From Erythrobacter sp. (GTDB taxonomy: Bacteria > Pseudomonadota > Alphaproteobacteria > Sphingomonadales > Sphingomonadaceae): a stretch of 57,774 nt of DNA. Location of the stretch: positions 1-57,774 of the forward strand of contig PNKW01000012.1 in the NCBI GenBank assembly GCA_013822695.1, given 5' to 3'. Under the pieces are notes generated by a model, which was given only the letters and a program-made list of their open reading frames with translations, did not search any database and had not been told where the DNA came from. Both the position numbers and the translations under genes were made by a program. This document shows, in pieces, positions 24,779-32,924 of this stretch; the first letter of the stretch is position 1; every line of letters begins with the position of its first letter.

Positions 24779-25600
24779 ATGGGAGAGATCGCGCTCAGGA
24801 ACGAAGAGAAGATCGGCCTCGGCGCCGCCGTGCTGCTGCATGGCGCGCTGGTGGGCGTGCTCGCGCTGCAGACGATGCGCAGCGAAGTTGCGGTGTTCCC
24901 CGAGCGGATCAATGTGAGCCTCGCGACCGAGGTGGGGCTTGAGGCCGCCGCGCCCGATCCGGTGAGCGAGAGCCGCGCCGCCATAGCGCCCACGCTGGCG
25001 GACAATCCTGCCCCTGCGCCCGCCGCCGCCAAGCCCGAGCCTGCCGCGCGCGTTGCCCCGACCCCGCCCAAGCCCCCGGCGCGCGCCGCGACCCAGCAGC
25101 CCGCGCCCACCCGCGACCGCTCGCGCCCCGACCGCACCCCTCCCAAGCAGAAGACCACCCAGCCGAGCCAGATCACCCCCAAACCCGGCGGCGCACCGCG
25201 CGTCGGCGACGACTTCCTTACGGGCAAGGGCCCGTCGCCCACCGCCACCCAAACCGGAGTACCTGCTGCTACGATCGGAGCAGCGGAAAGGGCATCGATC
25301 CAGCAAGCATTGGCCCGTCAGGTCAAGCCGCATTGGACCTCGCCCCAAGGGCTCGATGTCGATAAGCTGATCTCGTTGGTGGATTTCAGCCTCAACCCTG
25401 ACGGCACCCTCAAGGGGCGACCGGTTTGCAAGACCGTTCCCGGGAGCATCACCGAGGGCAATCGGACGCAGGCTGCGCTCCATTGCGAACGGGCGATCAG
25501 AGCGGTGCAGCTTGCTGCCCCTTTCAAGTTGCCCGAAGAGTATTACTCGGTGTGGAAGACCATCCGAGGCGCCCGTTTCGATAGGAATACATCACGATGA
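24779..25600 (+). CDS. tolA: TolA-like envelope-spanning protein
   Basis: 273 aa. A membrane helix near residues 14-32, a long Ala/Pro/Lys-rich periplasmic stretch (about 55-160), and a C-terminal TonB/TolA-like domain (H-W-T-S-P-Q-G-L, V-D-F-S-L-N-P-D-G-T-L). It links the TolQR motor to Pal and TolB. The central part is Pro-rich rather than the long Ala/Lys coiled helix of E. coli TolA, as usual in sphingomonads. Its TGA overlaps the tolB ATG (ATGA). Confidence 0.88.
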   Translation: MGEIALRNEEKIGLGAAVLLHGALVGVLALQTMRSEVAVFPERINVSLATEVGLEAAAPDPVSESRAAIAPTLADNPAPAPAAAKPEPAARVAPTPPKPPARAATQQPAPTRDRSRPDRTPPKQKTTQPSQITPKPGGAPRVGDDFLTGKGPSPTATQTGVPAATIGAAERASIQQALARQVKPHWTSPQGLDVDKLISLVDFSLNPDGTLKGRPVCKTVPGSITEGNRTQAALHCERAIRAVQLAAPFKLPEEYYSVWKTIRGARFDRNTSR

Positions 25601-27003
25601 AGTCCGCGTTGATTGCCGCTCTCCTGCTCACCGCCGCGATGCCGACCGCTGCCTTCGCGCAGGATCTCGGCGCGCCCATCGGCGAGGATCAGCCGGTCGA
25701 GAAGGTCGGGGCCGAAGGCACGCAGGAGGCGGACGAAGGCATTTCCTTCACCGTCACCGACGAATCCGCCTGGTCCGATATCGGCATCGCCATCCCCGCC
25801 TTCGCCACTGACCGCGAGCGGCCCACGCCTGCCAACGAGGCTGGCACCGGGGCGCTGGGCCGCGAGATCGCGCGGGTGATCACCGCCAACCTAAGGAACA
25901 ACGGCCTGTTCAAGCCGGTCGGCCCTGACAGCCTGCCGCAGCCCGCTTTCGCCGCGATCCGCGCGCCCGCCTATGGCGCGTGGAGCGGGCAGGGCGCGGA
26001 GATGCTGGTGCAGGGCTATGTCACCGCGCGCGATGACGGGCGGCTTGTGGTCGGCTGCTACCTCTACGACGTCCAGCTTCAGCAACAGCTCGTCAAGGAG
26101 GGCTGGGTGGTCGCCGCTGCCGACTGGCGGCGCGCGGCGCACAAGTGCTCGGACCTCATCTTCAGCCGCCTCACTGGCGAGAGCCCGTTCTTCGACAGCC
26201 GCATCGCCTATATCGCCGAGACCGGCCCCAAGGACCGCCGGGTCAAGCGCCTCGCGGTGATGGACAGTGACGGAGCGAACCACCGCTTCCTGACGCTGGG
26301 CAGCGCCACCGCGCTCACCCCGCGCTATTCGCCCGATTATTCGAAGATCCTCTATCTCAGCTACGTCGACGGCAATCCGCGAATCTATGTCTACGACATC
26401 GGCAGCGGCAGGCAGACGCTTGTGACCGAGAACCGCAACCCCACCATCGCCCCGCGCTGGTCGCCCGATGGCAAGCATATCCTGTTCTCGATGGCGGTCG
26501 CGGGCAATACCGACATCTACCGCATCCCGGCGACAGGCGGCACCGCCACCAAGCTCACCGACACGCCGGGGATCGACGTGGGCGGCTCCTACTCGCCCGA
26601 CGGCAGCAGAATCGTGTTCGAGAGCGACCGGTCGGGCAGCCAGCAGTGCTACATCATGAACGCCGACGGCACGAACCAGAAGCGCATCAGCTTCTTCGGC
26701 GGGCGCTGCGCCACGCCCGAATGGAGCCCGCGCGGCGATCAGATCGCCTTCACGCGGATCGCGGGCGACTTCAACGTCGCGGTGATGAACACCAGCGGCG
26801 GCGGGCTTCGCGTGCTGACCCGCGGGTGGCAGGACGAGGCCCCGACCTGGGCGCCCAACGGCCGCATCATCCAGTTCTTCCGCACCGAAAAGAACACCGG
26901 GCGTTCGGGCATCTGGCAGGTCGACCTCACCGGCCAGAACGAACGCCGCCTGCCCACGCCTGTTGACGCCTCCGACCCTGCATGGGGCCCGATCCGCCCC
27001 TGA
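25597..27003 (+). CDS. tolB: Tol-Pal system beta-propeller protein TolB
   Basis: 468 aa periplasmic protein with a cleavable signal (about residues 1-22). An N-terminal domain is followed by WD40-like beta-propeller repeats: P-R-Y-S-P-D-Y-S, P-R-W-S-P-D-G-K, G-S-Y-S-P-D-G-S, P-E-W-S-P-R-G-D, P-T-W-A-P-N-G-R. Somewhat longer than E. coli TolB because of an extended N-terminus. It binds Pal and the TolA domain. Confidence 0.95.
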   Translation: MKSALIAALLLTAAMPTAAFAQDLGAPIGEDQPVEKVGAEGTQEADEGISFTVTDESAWSDIGIAIPAFATDRERPTPANEAGTGALGREIARVITANLRNNGLFKPVGPDSLPQPAFAAIRAPAYGAWSGQGAEMLVQGYVTARDDGRLVVGCYLYDVQLQQQLVKEGWVVAAADWRRAAHKCSDLIFSRLTGESPFFDSRIAYIAETGPKDRRVKRLAVMDSDGANHRFLTLGSATALTPRYSPDYSKILYLSYVDGNPRIYVYDIGSGRQTLVTENRNPTIAPRWSPDGKHILFSMAVAGNTDIYRIPATGGTATKLTDTPGIDVGGSYSPDGSRIVFESDRSGSQQCYIMNADGTNQKRISFFGGRCATPEWSPRGDQIAFTRIAGDFNVAVMNTSGGGLRVLTRGWQDEAPTWAPNGRIIQFFRTEKNTGRSGIWQVDLTGQNERRLPTPVDASDPAWGPIRP

Positions 27004-27029
27004 TATCTTCCACGAAAGGAACCCCTGCG

Positions 27030-27551
27030 ATGAACACCAAGCTTGCGACGATCCTGCTCCTCGCCTCGGCGAGCGCCCTTGCGGCCTGCGCCAAGAAGGC
27101 GCCCGACGACATTCCGCCCCCGCCGCTCGACACCACGCCGACCCCGACCCCGACCCCGCGCCCGACCACGCCGGCGGGCCCCGCTGTCGGCACCCAGGCG
27201 CACTTCGCGCAGGCCGTCGGCTCCTCGACCACGATCTACTTCGACACTGATCGCTACAATGTCGACACGCAGGACGCCGCCGCGCTTCAGGCACAGGCGC
27301 AGTATTTCGCGCGCTATCCGCAGATCACCTTCACCATCGAAGGCCACGCCGACGAGCGGGGAACACGCGAATACAACATCGCACTGGGCGAGAAGCGCGC
27401 CAATGCGGCCAAGGCCTACCTCGTCAGCCTCGGCGTCGATGCCAACCGCATCGCGGTGGTGAGCTATGGCAAGGAGCGCCCCGTGGCTCTGGGATCGGAC
27501 GAAGGCTCGTGGGCGCAGAACCGCCGCGCGGCGAGCGTGATCATCAATTGA
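27030..27551 (+). CDS. pal: peptidoglycan-associated lipoprotein Pal
   Basis: 173 aa outer-membrane lipoprotein. Lipobox L-A-A-C near residue 20, a Thr-Pro repeat linker, then an OmpA-type peptidoglycan-binding domain with Y-F-D-T-D-R, I-E-G-H-A-D-E-R-G-T-R-E-Y-N and A-L-G-E-K-R-A-N-A-A. It anchors the outer membrane to the wall and closes the Tol-Pal operon. Ribosome site AAAGGA precedes the ATG at 27030. Confidence 0.96.
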   Translation: MNTKLATILLLASASALAACAKKAPDDIPPPPLDTTPTPTPTPRPTTPAGPAVGTQAHFAQAVGSSTTIYFDTDRYNVDTQDAAALQAQAQYFARYPQITFTIEGHADERGTREYNIALGEKRANAAKAYLVSLGVDANRIAVVSYGKERPVALGSDEGSWAQNRRAASVIIN

Positions 27552-27594
27552 AGTGACTGGCGCGCCCCCCCTCAAGCCGAGGGGAGAGGGACGA

Positions 27595-27741
27595 TCAACC
27601 TTGGAGCAGGCCGGGCGAAAGCTCGGCCTGCACCGCAACCGGCGCTTCGATTCCCGCCAGATCGCGCGCGCCGGTGACCACGCACAGCCCCGCGAGCGCG
27701 AGCACGCAGAACAGGCTGGAGAGGGTCAGTTGCTGGCTCAT
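27595..27741 (-). CDS. small exported or membrane protein (48 aa)
   Basis: 48 aa, too small for routine gene calls. One hydrophobic stretch (L-S-S-L-F-C-V-L-A-L-A-G-L-C-V-V-T-G-A) could be a signal peptide or single membrane helix, followed by 25 polar residues. AAAAGGA lies 9 bases before the ATG at 27741, supporting translation. Upstream in-frame codons extend the frame but have no ribosome site. Convergent with pal; function unknown. Confidence 0.5.
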   Translation of the reverse strand: MSQQLTLSSLFCVLALAGLCVVTGARDLAGIEAPVAVQAELSPGLLQG

Positions 27742-27879
27742 GGCGATAGGTCCTTTTGCAATGCAACATTTCACATTGCAACCGGTTCCCGTGTTCTCAC
27801 GCCTTTCCATTTCGGGCCATAGCGCCTAGATTGACCGCGTGACCCAATCGACCAACGACATGACCCCCGGGACAGCCCG

Positions 27880-28413
27880 GTGAGCCGCGCGCGCCGGTCG
27901 ATGGATTGGGGCTTCCCGCGCTGGCGGCCCTATGGCTCGTCGCAGGAGGCGGTCAATGTCCGCATCTGCGACCGTCACGGGTGTGACGAACCGGGCAATT
28001 GCCCCGCGCCCAAGGCCCCCAACAGCCGCGACCGCTGGTATTTCTGCCAGAAGCACGCGGCTGAGTATAACTCCAAGTGGGACTACTTCGAAGGCCTCGA
28101 CAAGGCCGAGAAGGAGGAGCGCGCCCGCGCCGAACAGCAGGAGAGCGCCGGCTATGCCGAAAGCGCGCATTACGGCTGGGCCGGCTCGGGCGACGGCTCG
28201 CGCTCGGCCGACGAGATGCGCGCGCTCGAGGTGTTGGGGCTGGAGCCCGACGCCGATTTCGCTGCGATCAAGAAAGCCTACCGCGCCCGTGCCAAGGAAG
28301 TGCACCCCGACGTGAAACCCGGCGATGCCGCGGCGGCCAAGCAGTTCCAGCTGATCCAGACCAGCTACGAAGTCCTGCGCGCGGCGGAAGAGCGGCGCGA
28401 GTGGCGGGGCTGA
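27880..28413 (+). CDS. J-domain (DnaJ-like) protein with cysteine-rich N-terminus
   Basis: 177 aa, GTG start. The C-terminal J domain (about residues 112-175) has Y-R-A-R-A-K-E-V-H-P-D-V-K, with the HPD motif needed to stimulate Hsp70 ATPase. The N-terminal part has C-D-R-H-G-C-D, G-N-C and F-C-Q-K-H, a possible zinc-binding region, as in a family of alphaproteobacterial DnaJ-like proteins. Partner is presumably DnaK. It lacks the Gly/Phe and substrate-binding domains of DnaJ. Confidence 0.85.
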   Translation: MSRARRSMDWGFPRWRPYGSSQEAVNVRICDRHGCDEPGNCPAPKAPNSRDRWYFCQKHAAEYNSKWDYFEGLDKAEKEERARAEQQESAGYAESAHYGWAGSGDGSRSADEMRALEVLGLEPDADFAAIKKAYRARAKEVHPDVKPGDAAAAKQFQLIQTSYEVLRAAEERREWRG

Positions 28414-28428
28414 TCCGCTAGGGCGCGA

Positions 28429-29268
28429 CTAGTCTGAGCCGGGCCCCGCAAACCCCTTGCCCTTCGAATCGATCTGCGGGTCGGGGTTGTCGTTCCACCA
28501 CGGCACGTCGGTCCAGGGGCGCACATCGACCTCGTGGCTCCAGCAGTTGCGCGGCTGATGGGCGAGGTGCCAGTAGGTCTCGGCAAGGGCTGCGGGGTCG
28601 ATAAGGCCGCCCTCGCCCTTGCCTGCCTTGAAGGCCTCGAACTTGTCGCCCAGCAGCTTGCCAAGCGTGTCGGGGGCGTCGACCGGGCCGTCGACGATGA
28701 CGTGGGCGACATGGATACCCTTGGGGGCGAACTCGGCGTTGAGGGTCTGGCACAGCATCCGCCGCCCGCCCATTGCGGCGGCGTGGCTGTGCTGCCCGGC
28801 ATTGCCGCGCACCGCGGCGGTGGCGGAGGTGACGAGGAGCGTGCCGTGGGGGCCGCCGTCGCGGGCGCGCTCCACCATGTGCGTAAACAGCGCGTGAGCC
28901 AAGCGGAAGACGCCATAGGTGCCGAGCTGCCAGCCGAGCTCGAAAATGCGGTGCGGGGTCTGGTCGAGCGCGCGGTTCCCGATCTGCGCGCCGAGATTGT
29001 AGAGCGCGGCATGGATCGGGCCGATCTCGGCCTCGGTGCGGGCCACCAGTTCCTCGATCGCGCCATCCTCGGCGGCGTTGAGGAGAGTGCCGGTGGCGCT
29101 GCACCCCGCCACCTCGATCTGGCGGGTCATGCGGGCGAGGCCCTCTGCGTCCGAACGGCGGGCGAGGACGGCGTGGTAGCCCCCGGCGGCAAAGCGCATC
29201 GCGGCGTTGCCACCGATCCCGGCGCCCGCGCCGATCACCAGGAACACCGGCTTGCGGCTGTCGGTCAT
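28429..29268 (-). CDS. atypical SDR family protein lacking the YxxxK motif
   Basis: 279 aa Rossmann-fold protein. Cofactor region I-G-A-G-A-G-I-G-G-N and Y-N-L-G-A-Q-I are recognisable. Where classical members have Y-x3-K, the sequence reads S-H-A-A-A-M-G-G-R-R, so the catalytic Tyr and Lys are missing. This matches the SDR_c10-like group, described as lacking canonical active-site residues. It may use another mechanism or bind nucleotide only. Convergent with the J-domain gene, 15 bases apart. Confidence 0.8.
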   Translation of the reverse strand: MTDSRKPVFLVIGAGAGIGGNAAMRFAAGGYHAVLARRSDAEGLARMTRQIEVAGCSATGTLLNAAEDGAIEELVARTEAEIGPIHAALYNLGAQIGNRALDQTPHRIFELGWQLGTYGVFRLAHALFTHMVERARDGGPHGTLLVTSATAAVRGNAGQHSHAAAMGGRRMLCQTLNAEFAPKGIHVAHVIVDGPVDAPDTLGKLLGDKFEAFKAGKGEGGLIDPAALAETYWHLAHQPRNCWSHEVDVRPWTDVPWWNDNPDPQIDSKGKGFAGPGSD

Positions 29269-29475
29269 GGCATCCTCCTCCCCCTTCTGCCCCGAGGGCT
29301 ACCGGCGCTGTCACGCGCTTGCAAGCGAGGCGCGCTATGGCCCTACAGAAAACGGCAGATTGGCATGGCGCGCGCGAGGCGCCACCATCTGCCGGAGCCG
29401 CAAGAGCGTCACGGGCCGCACCCATCCATGATGTCCACGGGGGCAGCTGTTCCCCCATGCAAAGGGGAGTGAGGC

Positions 29476-30312
29476 ATGAACGATCCGTTCCTGATGCAGC
29501 GAGAGCTGCGCTATGGTTACCCGGTGTGCGATCAGTTGCTCACTGGCCGTAATCTGACAGTCGGCTATTCTTGGTATTTCCGCCAGGCCAAATGGACGCT
29601 CGAGATCGTGCGGCGCGATTGGGAGCTGATCAACGATACCGTGCCCGAGTTCGAGAGGCTCGACAACTTCCGCGCCGACACTCGTATTCCCCAACGCTTC
29701 CGGGCGGGACTCAAGGCCTATAAGGGCAGCGGGTATGACCGCAGGCATCTGGTTGCGAGCGCCAACGCCGATCAGTTGTTGATCCAGAACTCGGAGACCT
29801 TTCTGCTCTCCAACATGTCGCCGCAGCACCCCGATCTCAACCGCAAGCGCTGGCGCGAACTTGAGGAGGCGATCCGCGAACTCGACGCGCGTGAGGACGT
29901 GCTTGAAACCTATGTGCTGACCTGTCCCGTCTTTTACTTCGGTGAGCCGATTGAGCGGATCGGCAAGAATCTGCCCGACTTCGGGATCAGCGTGCCGGTG
30001 CCACACGCCTTCATCAAGAGCGTGCTGATCGAGGATCTTGATGGCCGCCACAGGCTGTGGACCTTCAAGATGGAGAACCCGCCGCTGGTGGCCGATCCTG
30101 CGGCGCCCGATCCGCTGGCCAACCGCGATCTCGCGAGCTACCTTATGAAGACCTACGATGCCGAACAGCTCGTCGGCGGCAAGTTCTGGGACGGCATCTC
30201 GGGCGGCGATCTGCACGCGCCTAAAGGCGGCGGCAAGAAAATTGAGGCGATGTGGCCAAAGGACCCGAAAGCGAAGTTCCAGGGGCTAAAGCATGAGCCG
30301 CCGGCGCTCTAG
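29476..30312 (+). CDS. DNA/RNA non-specific endonuclease (NUC1-like)
   Basis: 278 aa. Shows the Serratia-nuclease/EndoG order of motifs: T-V-G-Y-S-W-Y-F-R-Q-A-K-W near residue 28, then Y-D-R-R-H-L (88-91 D-R-R-H, usually D-R-G-H), F-L-L-S-N-M-S-P-Q (N113 to Q117), L-N122-R-K-R-W and E130. The general-base His, the magnesium-coordinating Asn and the Glu are all kept; only the Gly of DRGH is Arg. No signal peptide or membrane helix, unlike secreted relatives, so it should be cytosolic. GGGGAG ribosome site upstream. Its stop shares a CTAG with the convergent carrier gene. Role unknown. Confidence 0.75.
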   Translation: MNDPFLMQRELRYGYPVCDQLLTGRNLTVGYSWYFRQAKWTLEIVRRDWELINDTVPEFERLDNFRADTRIPQRFRAGLKAYKGSGYDRRHLVASANADQLLIQNSETFLLSNMSPQHPDLNRKRWRELEEAIRELDAREDVLETYVLTCPVFYFGEPIERIGKNLPDFGISVPVPHAFIKSVLIEDLDGRHRLWTFKMENPPLVADPAAPDPLANRDLASYLMKTYDAEQLVGGKFWDGISGGDLHAPKGGGKKIEAMWPKDPKAKFQGLKHEPPAL

Positions 30313-31748
30313 ACCAGCGCGGCGATCCCCCACACCACCGCGACGATCAGCACCGCCCCTGCCACATCAAGCAGCGCGCCCGCGGTCACCACCGCGCTGA
30401 TGCGGATGCGCCCCGTGGCCCAGGCGATGGCGTTGGGGCCGGTGCCGGCGGGGAGCATGAAGCCCCAGCTCGCTGCCAGCGCCGCAGGCAATGCGAGCAG
30501 CACCGGATCGGCCCCCAGTGCCACCACCAGCGCGGCGACCACGGGGATGATGCCGGTTGCGGTCGCGACGTTGCTCGCGAACTCGGTGACCACGATCACC
30601 AGCACCGTCACCGCTAGCGCCACCAGCACCAGCGGCCATGCCTCAAGCGGCAGCAGCGCGGCGCCGATCCACTTGGCAAGGCCCGAGGCCGCCATGCCTG
30701 CGGCGAGCGCCAAGCCTCCGCCGAACATGAAGATGACGCTCCACGGGGCACGGTCGGCCTCCTTCCACACCAGCAGCGGCCGACCGGTGCCGTCGGGCAG
30801 CAGGAACAGCGCGAGCGCGGCGATGATGGCGATGGTGCCGTCGGTCCAGCTGCCGGGTGGCAGCGCGGCGGCGACCAGCGGCTGGGTGACCCAGGCGAGG
30901 AAGGTGATCAGCGCGATCGGCACCAGCCGCTTCTCCGGCGACGTCCAGGCCGCGTGGCTGTCGATCGCGGCGCGCGCGGTGGCGACATCGAAGGGGTGCT
31001 CCCCCACGCGCTGAACCCGCGCGACGATGAAGGCGGCGAGCGGCACGCTCAGCAGCACCAGCGGGATGCCGTACAGCGACCACTCGGCAAAGGTGATGCG
31101 CACGCCTGCAAGCTTGTCGAGCAGTCCCACCGCGATGGCATTGGTGGGCGAGCCGACGATGGTGCCGAGCCCGCCGATGCTGGCGGCAAAGGCGATCCCC
31201 ATCGGGAGAGCGCCGTGGATGCCGTCCTGCTTGATTTCCTCGCCTTCTGCCTCAGCCCCGCCGCCACCCTCCAGCACCGCCAGCGCCATCGGCATCATGA
31301 TCAGCGCGGTCGACGTGTTGGAGATGAACATCGAGAGCAGCGCGGCCGTCAGCATGAAGGCGATCAGCAGCCGCACTGGCCCTCCCTCGGCCCCGACGCC
31401 GCGCAGAATCGCCAGCGCCAGGCGGCGGTGCATGCCGGTGCGCTCGATCGCCAGCGCGATGAAGGCCCCGCCCAGCAGCAGGAACAGGATCGGCGAGTAG
31501 TAGGTGCTCGCCGTCTGCTCGGCATCCGAGACGCCCGCGAGCGGCAGGATCACGAAGGGCAGCACCGCCGTCACCGCGAGCGGCACCGCCTCGGTCATCC
31601 ACCATGCGGCCATCCACAGCGTCAGCCCCGCGACCAGCCACGCGGCCGGAGCCATGCCCGCAGGCGGAGCGGTGAGCGCGGTGAGGGCAAAGGCCAGCGG
31701 GCCGAGGAACAGGCCGACGGTCCGGGGGTCGATCCGGCGAGCGGTCAT
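30309..31748 (-). CDS. SLC13/DASS family anion:sodium symporter
   Basis: 479 aa with about 11-12 hydrophobic segments. Motifs of the divalent anion symporter family: W-W-M-T-E-A-V-P-L-A-V-T near residue 50, S-N-T-S-T-A-L-I-M-M-P (first S-N-T signature), G-S-P-T-N-A-I-A, and F-A-S-N-V-A-T-A (second S-N-x signature). It moves dicarboxylates or sulfate with sodium across the inner membrane. Start at 31748 is preferred for GGGGGAAA upstream; further ATGs at 31772 and 31793 are less well supported. Confidence 0.9.
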   Translation of the reverse strand: MTARRIDPRTVGLFLGPLAFALTALTAPPAGMAPAAWLVAGLTLWMAAWWMTEAVPLAVTAVLPFVILPLAGVSDAEQTASTYYSPILFLLLGGAFIALAIERTGMHRRLALAILRGVGAEGGPVRLLIAFMLTAALLSMFISNTSTALIMMPMALAVLEGGGGAEAEGEEIKQDGIHGALPMGIAFAASIGGLGTIVGSPTNAIAVGLLDKLAGVRITFAEWSLYGIPLVLLSVPLAAFIVARVQRVGEHPFDVATARAAIDSHAAWTSPEKRLVPIALITFLAWVTQPLVAAALPPGSWTDGTIAIIAALALFLLPDGTGRPLLVWKEADRAPWSVIFMFGGGLALAAGMAASGLAKWIGAALLPLEAWPLVLVALAVTVLVIVVTEFASNVATATGIIPVVAALVVALGADPVLLALPAALAASWGFMLPAGTGPNAIAWATGRIRISAVVTAGALLDVAGAVLIVAVVWGIAALV

Positions 31749-31866
31749 GCGATGCTTGTTTCCCCCGGGCATGGCGGCAGGGACTATCAGCACGGGCAGG
31801 GCGCGGGCAAGGAAAAGGGGCGAAGCCTTGCGGCCCGCCCCACAATCCTATGCCGGGATCGCGCGT

Positions 31867-32409
31867 TTACTTGGGCGCGAGCACCATCAGCATCTGGCGG
31901 CCTTCGAGCCGCGGGAAGGCCTCGACCTTGGCGTATTCGGCGACGTCGTCCTGCACCTGCTTGAGCAGATCCATGCCGAGGTGCTGGTGCGCCATTTCGC
32001 GCCCGCGGAAACGCAGGGTGATCTTCACCTTGTCGCCATTGTCGATGAACTTGTGCACGTTGCGCATCTTCACGTCATAGTCATGCGTGTCGATGTTCGG
32101 ACGCATCTTCACTTCCTTGATGTCCTGCGTCTTCTGCGTCTTGCGTGCGAGGTTCGCCTTCTTCTGCGCCTCGTAGCGATACTTGCCGACATCGAGGTAC
32201 TTGCACACCGGCGGGTCCGCGTTGGGGGACACTTCGACGAGGTTCAGGCCCTTCTCGTTGGCCTGCTCAATCGCTTCGCGGGTGAACATCACGCCGAGGT
32301 TTTCGCCTTCGTCATCGATGACGCGAACCTTGGGGACGTTGATCATGAAATCAAACCGAGGGCCGCTTTTTACGGGCGGGGCCATCGAGCGCCGGGGGGG
32401 ACGTGATAT
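31867..32409 (-). CDS. infC: translation initiation factor IF-3, probable AUA start
   Basis: About 180 aa if the AUA at 32409 is used, 172 aa from the ATG at 32385. N-terminal domain includes [14 protein letters not shown] and [14 protein letters not shown]; the C-terminal domain includes K-E-V-K-M-R-P-N-I and [10 protein letters not shown]. It binds the 30S subunit and checks start codons. AGGAG lies 8 bases before AUA, while the ATG has only a C-rich run before it. IF-3 genes commonly use AUU/AUC/AUA for autoregulation. Confidence 0.9.
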   Translation of the reverse strand: MSRPPRRSMAPPVKSGPRFDFMINVPKVRVIDDEGENLGVMFTREAIEQANEKGLNLVEVSPNADPPVCKYLDVGKYRYEAQKKANLARKTQKTQDIKEVKMRPNIDTHDYDVKMRNVHKFIDNGDKVKITLRFRGREMAHQHLGMDLLKQVQDDVAEYAKVEAFPRLEGRQMLMVLAPK

Positions 32410-32492
32410 GGGGTGTTCTCCTGTTGTGGCTTACGTGCTGGCGGCTATGTAGTGCGAAACGCGGGCCAGCGCTAGGTGGAGTCTTGCAGGGG

Positions 32493-32924
32493 CTAGAGCT
32501 GCACGCCCCACGAGAGTTTGGGGAAGTCGATCAGGCCGAAGCTGATGAAGCGCGGGAAGAGCCAAATGCAGAATGTGTAGAACCCGGCAGCCACGGTCAC
32601 GCCGAGGAGCACAAAGGCGACAGGCGGTCGGCTGGCAGAGCGGTCGGTAAAAAGTAGCGCGCCGAATGATCCGCCAAGCAACGCGCCGCTCGGCCAGAGC
32701 TGCGACCACGAGTACTTGTCGCCGAATATCTGACCGAAAATCAGCGCGAAGATTCCATAAGCGATCGCGAGGATGGTCAGGAATAGTGGGAGCACTTTCC
32801 AGAGTACTGGCGTGCCAGCGCGCAATGGCAAAACCACTCCCATCAGCAATGGGAATGCAATCCAGATCACCATGTGCCACAGCGTCAATGTGCCCCACAC
32901 ATAGGCCAACGGCGCGAACTCCAT
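32493..32924 (-). CDS. hypothetical integral membrane protein
   Basis: 143 aa with four or five hydrophobic segments (for example L-T-L-W-H-M-V-I-W-I-A-F-P-L-L-M and V-A-F-V-L-L-G-V-T-V-A-A-G). No family recognised with certainty. Its ATG overlaps the stop of the upstream phosphoesterase gene (TGATG), so it is probably translated with it. Base composition is visibly less GC-rich than its neighbours, which may mean recent acquisition. No ribosome site of its own. infC follows downstream after about 80 bases. Confidence 0.65.
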   Translation of the reverse strand: MEFAPLAYVWGTLTLWHMVIWIAFPLLMGVVLPLRAGTPVLWKVLPLFLTILAIAYGIFALIFGQIFGDKYSWSQLWPSGALLGGSFGALLFTDRSASRPPVAFVLLGVTVAAGFYTFCIWLFPRFISFGLIDFPKLSWGVQL

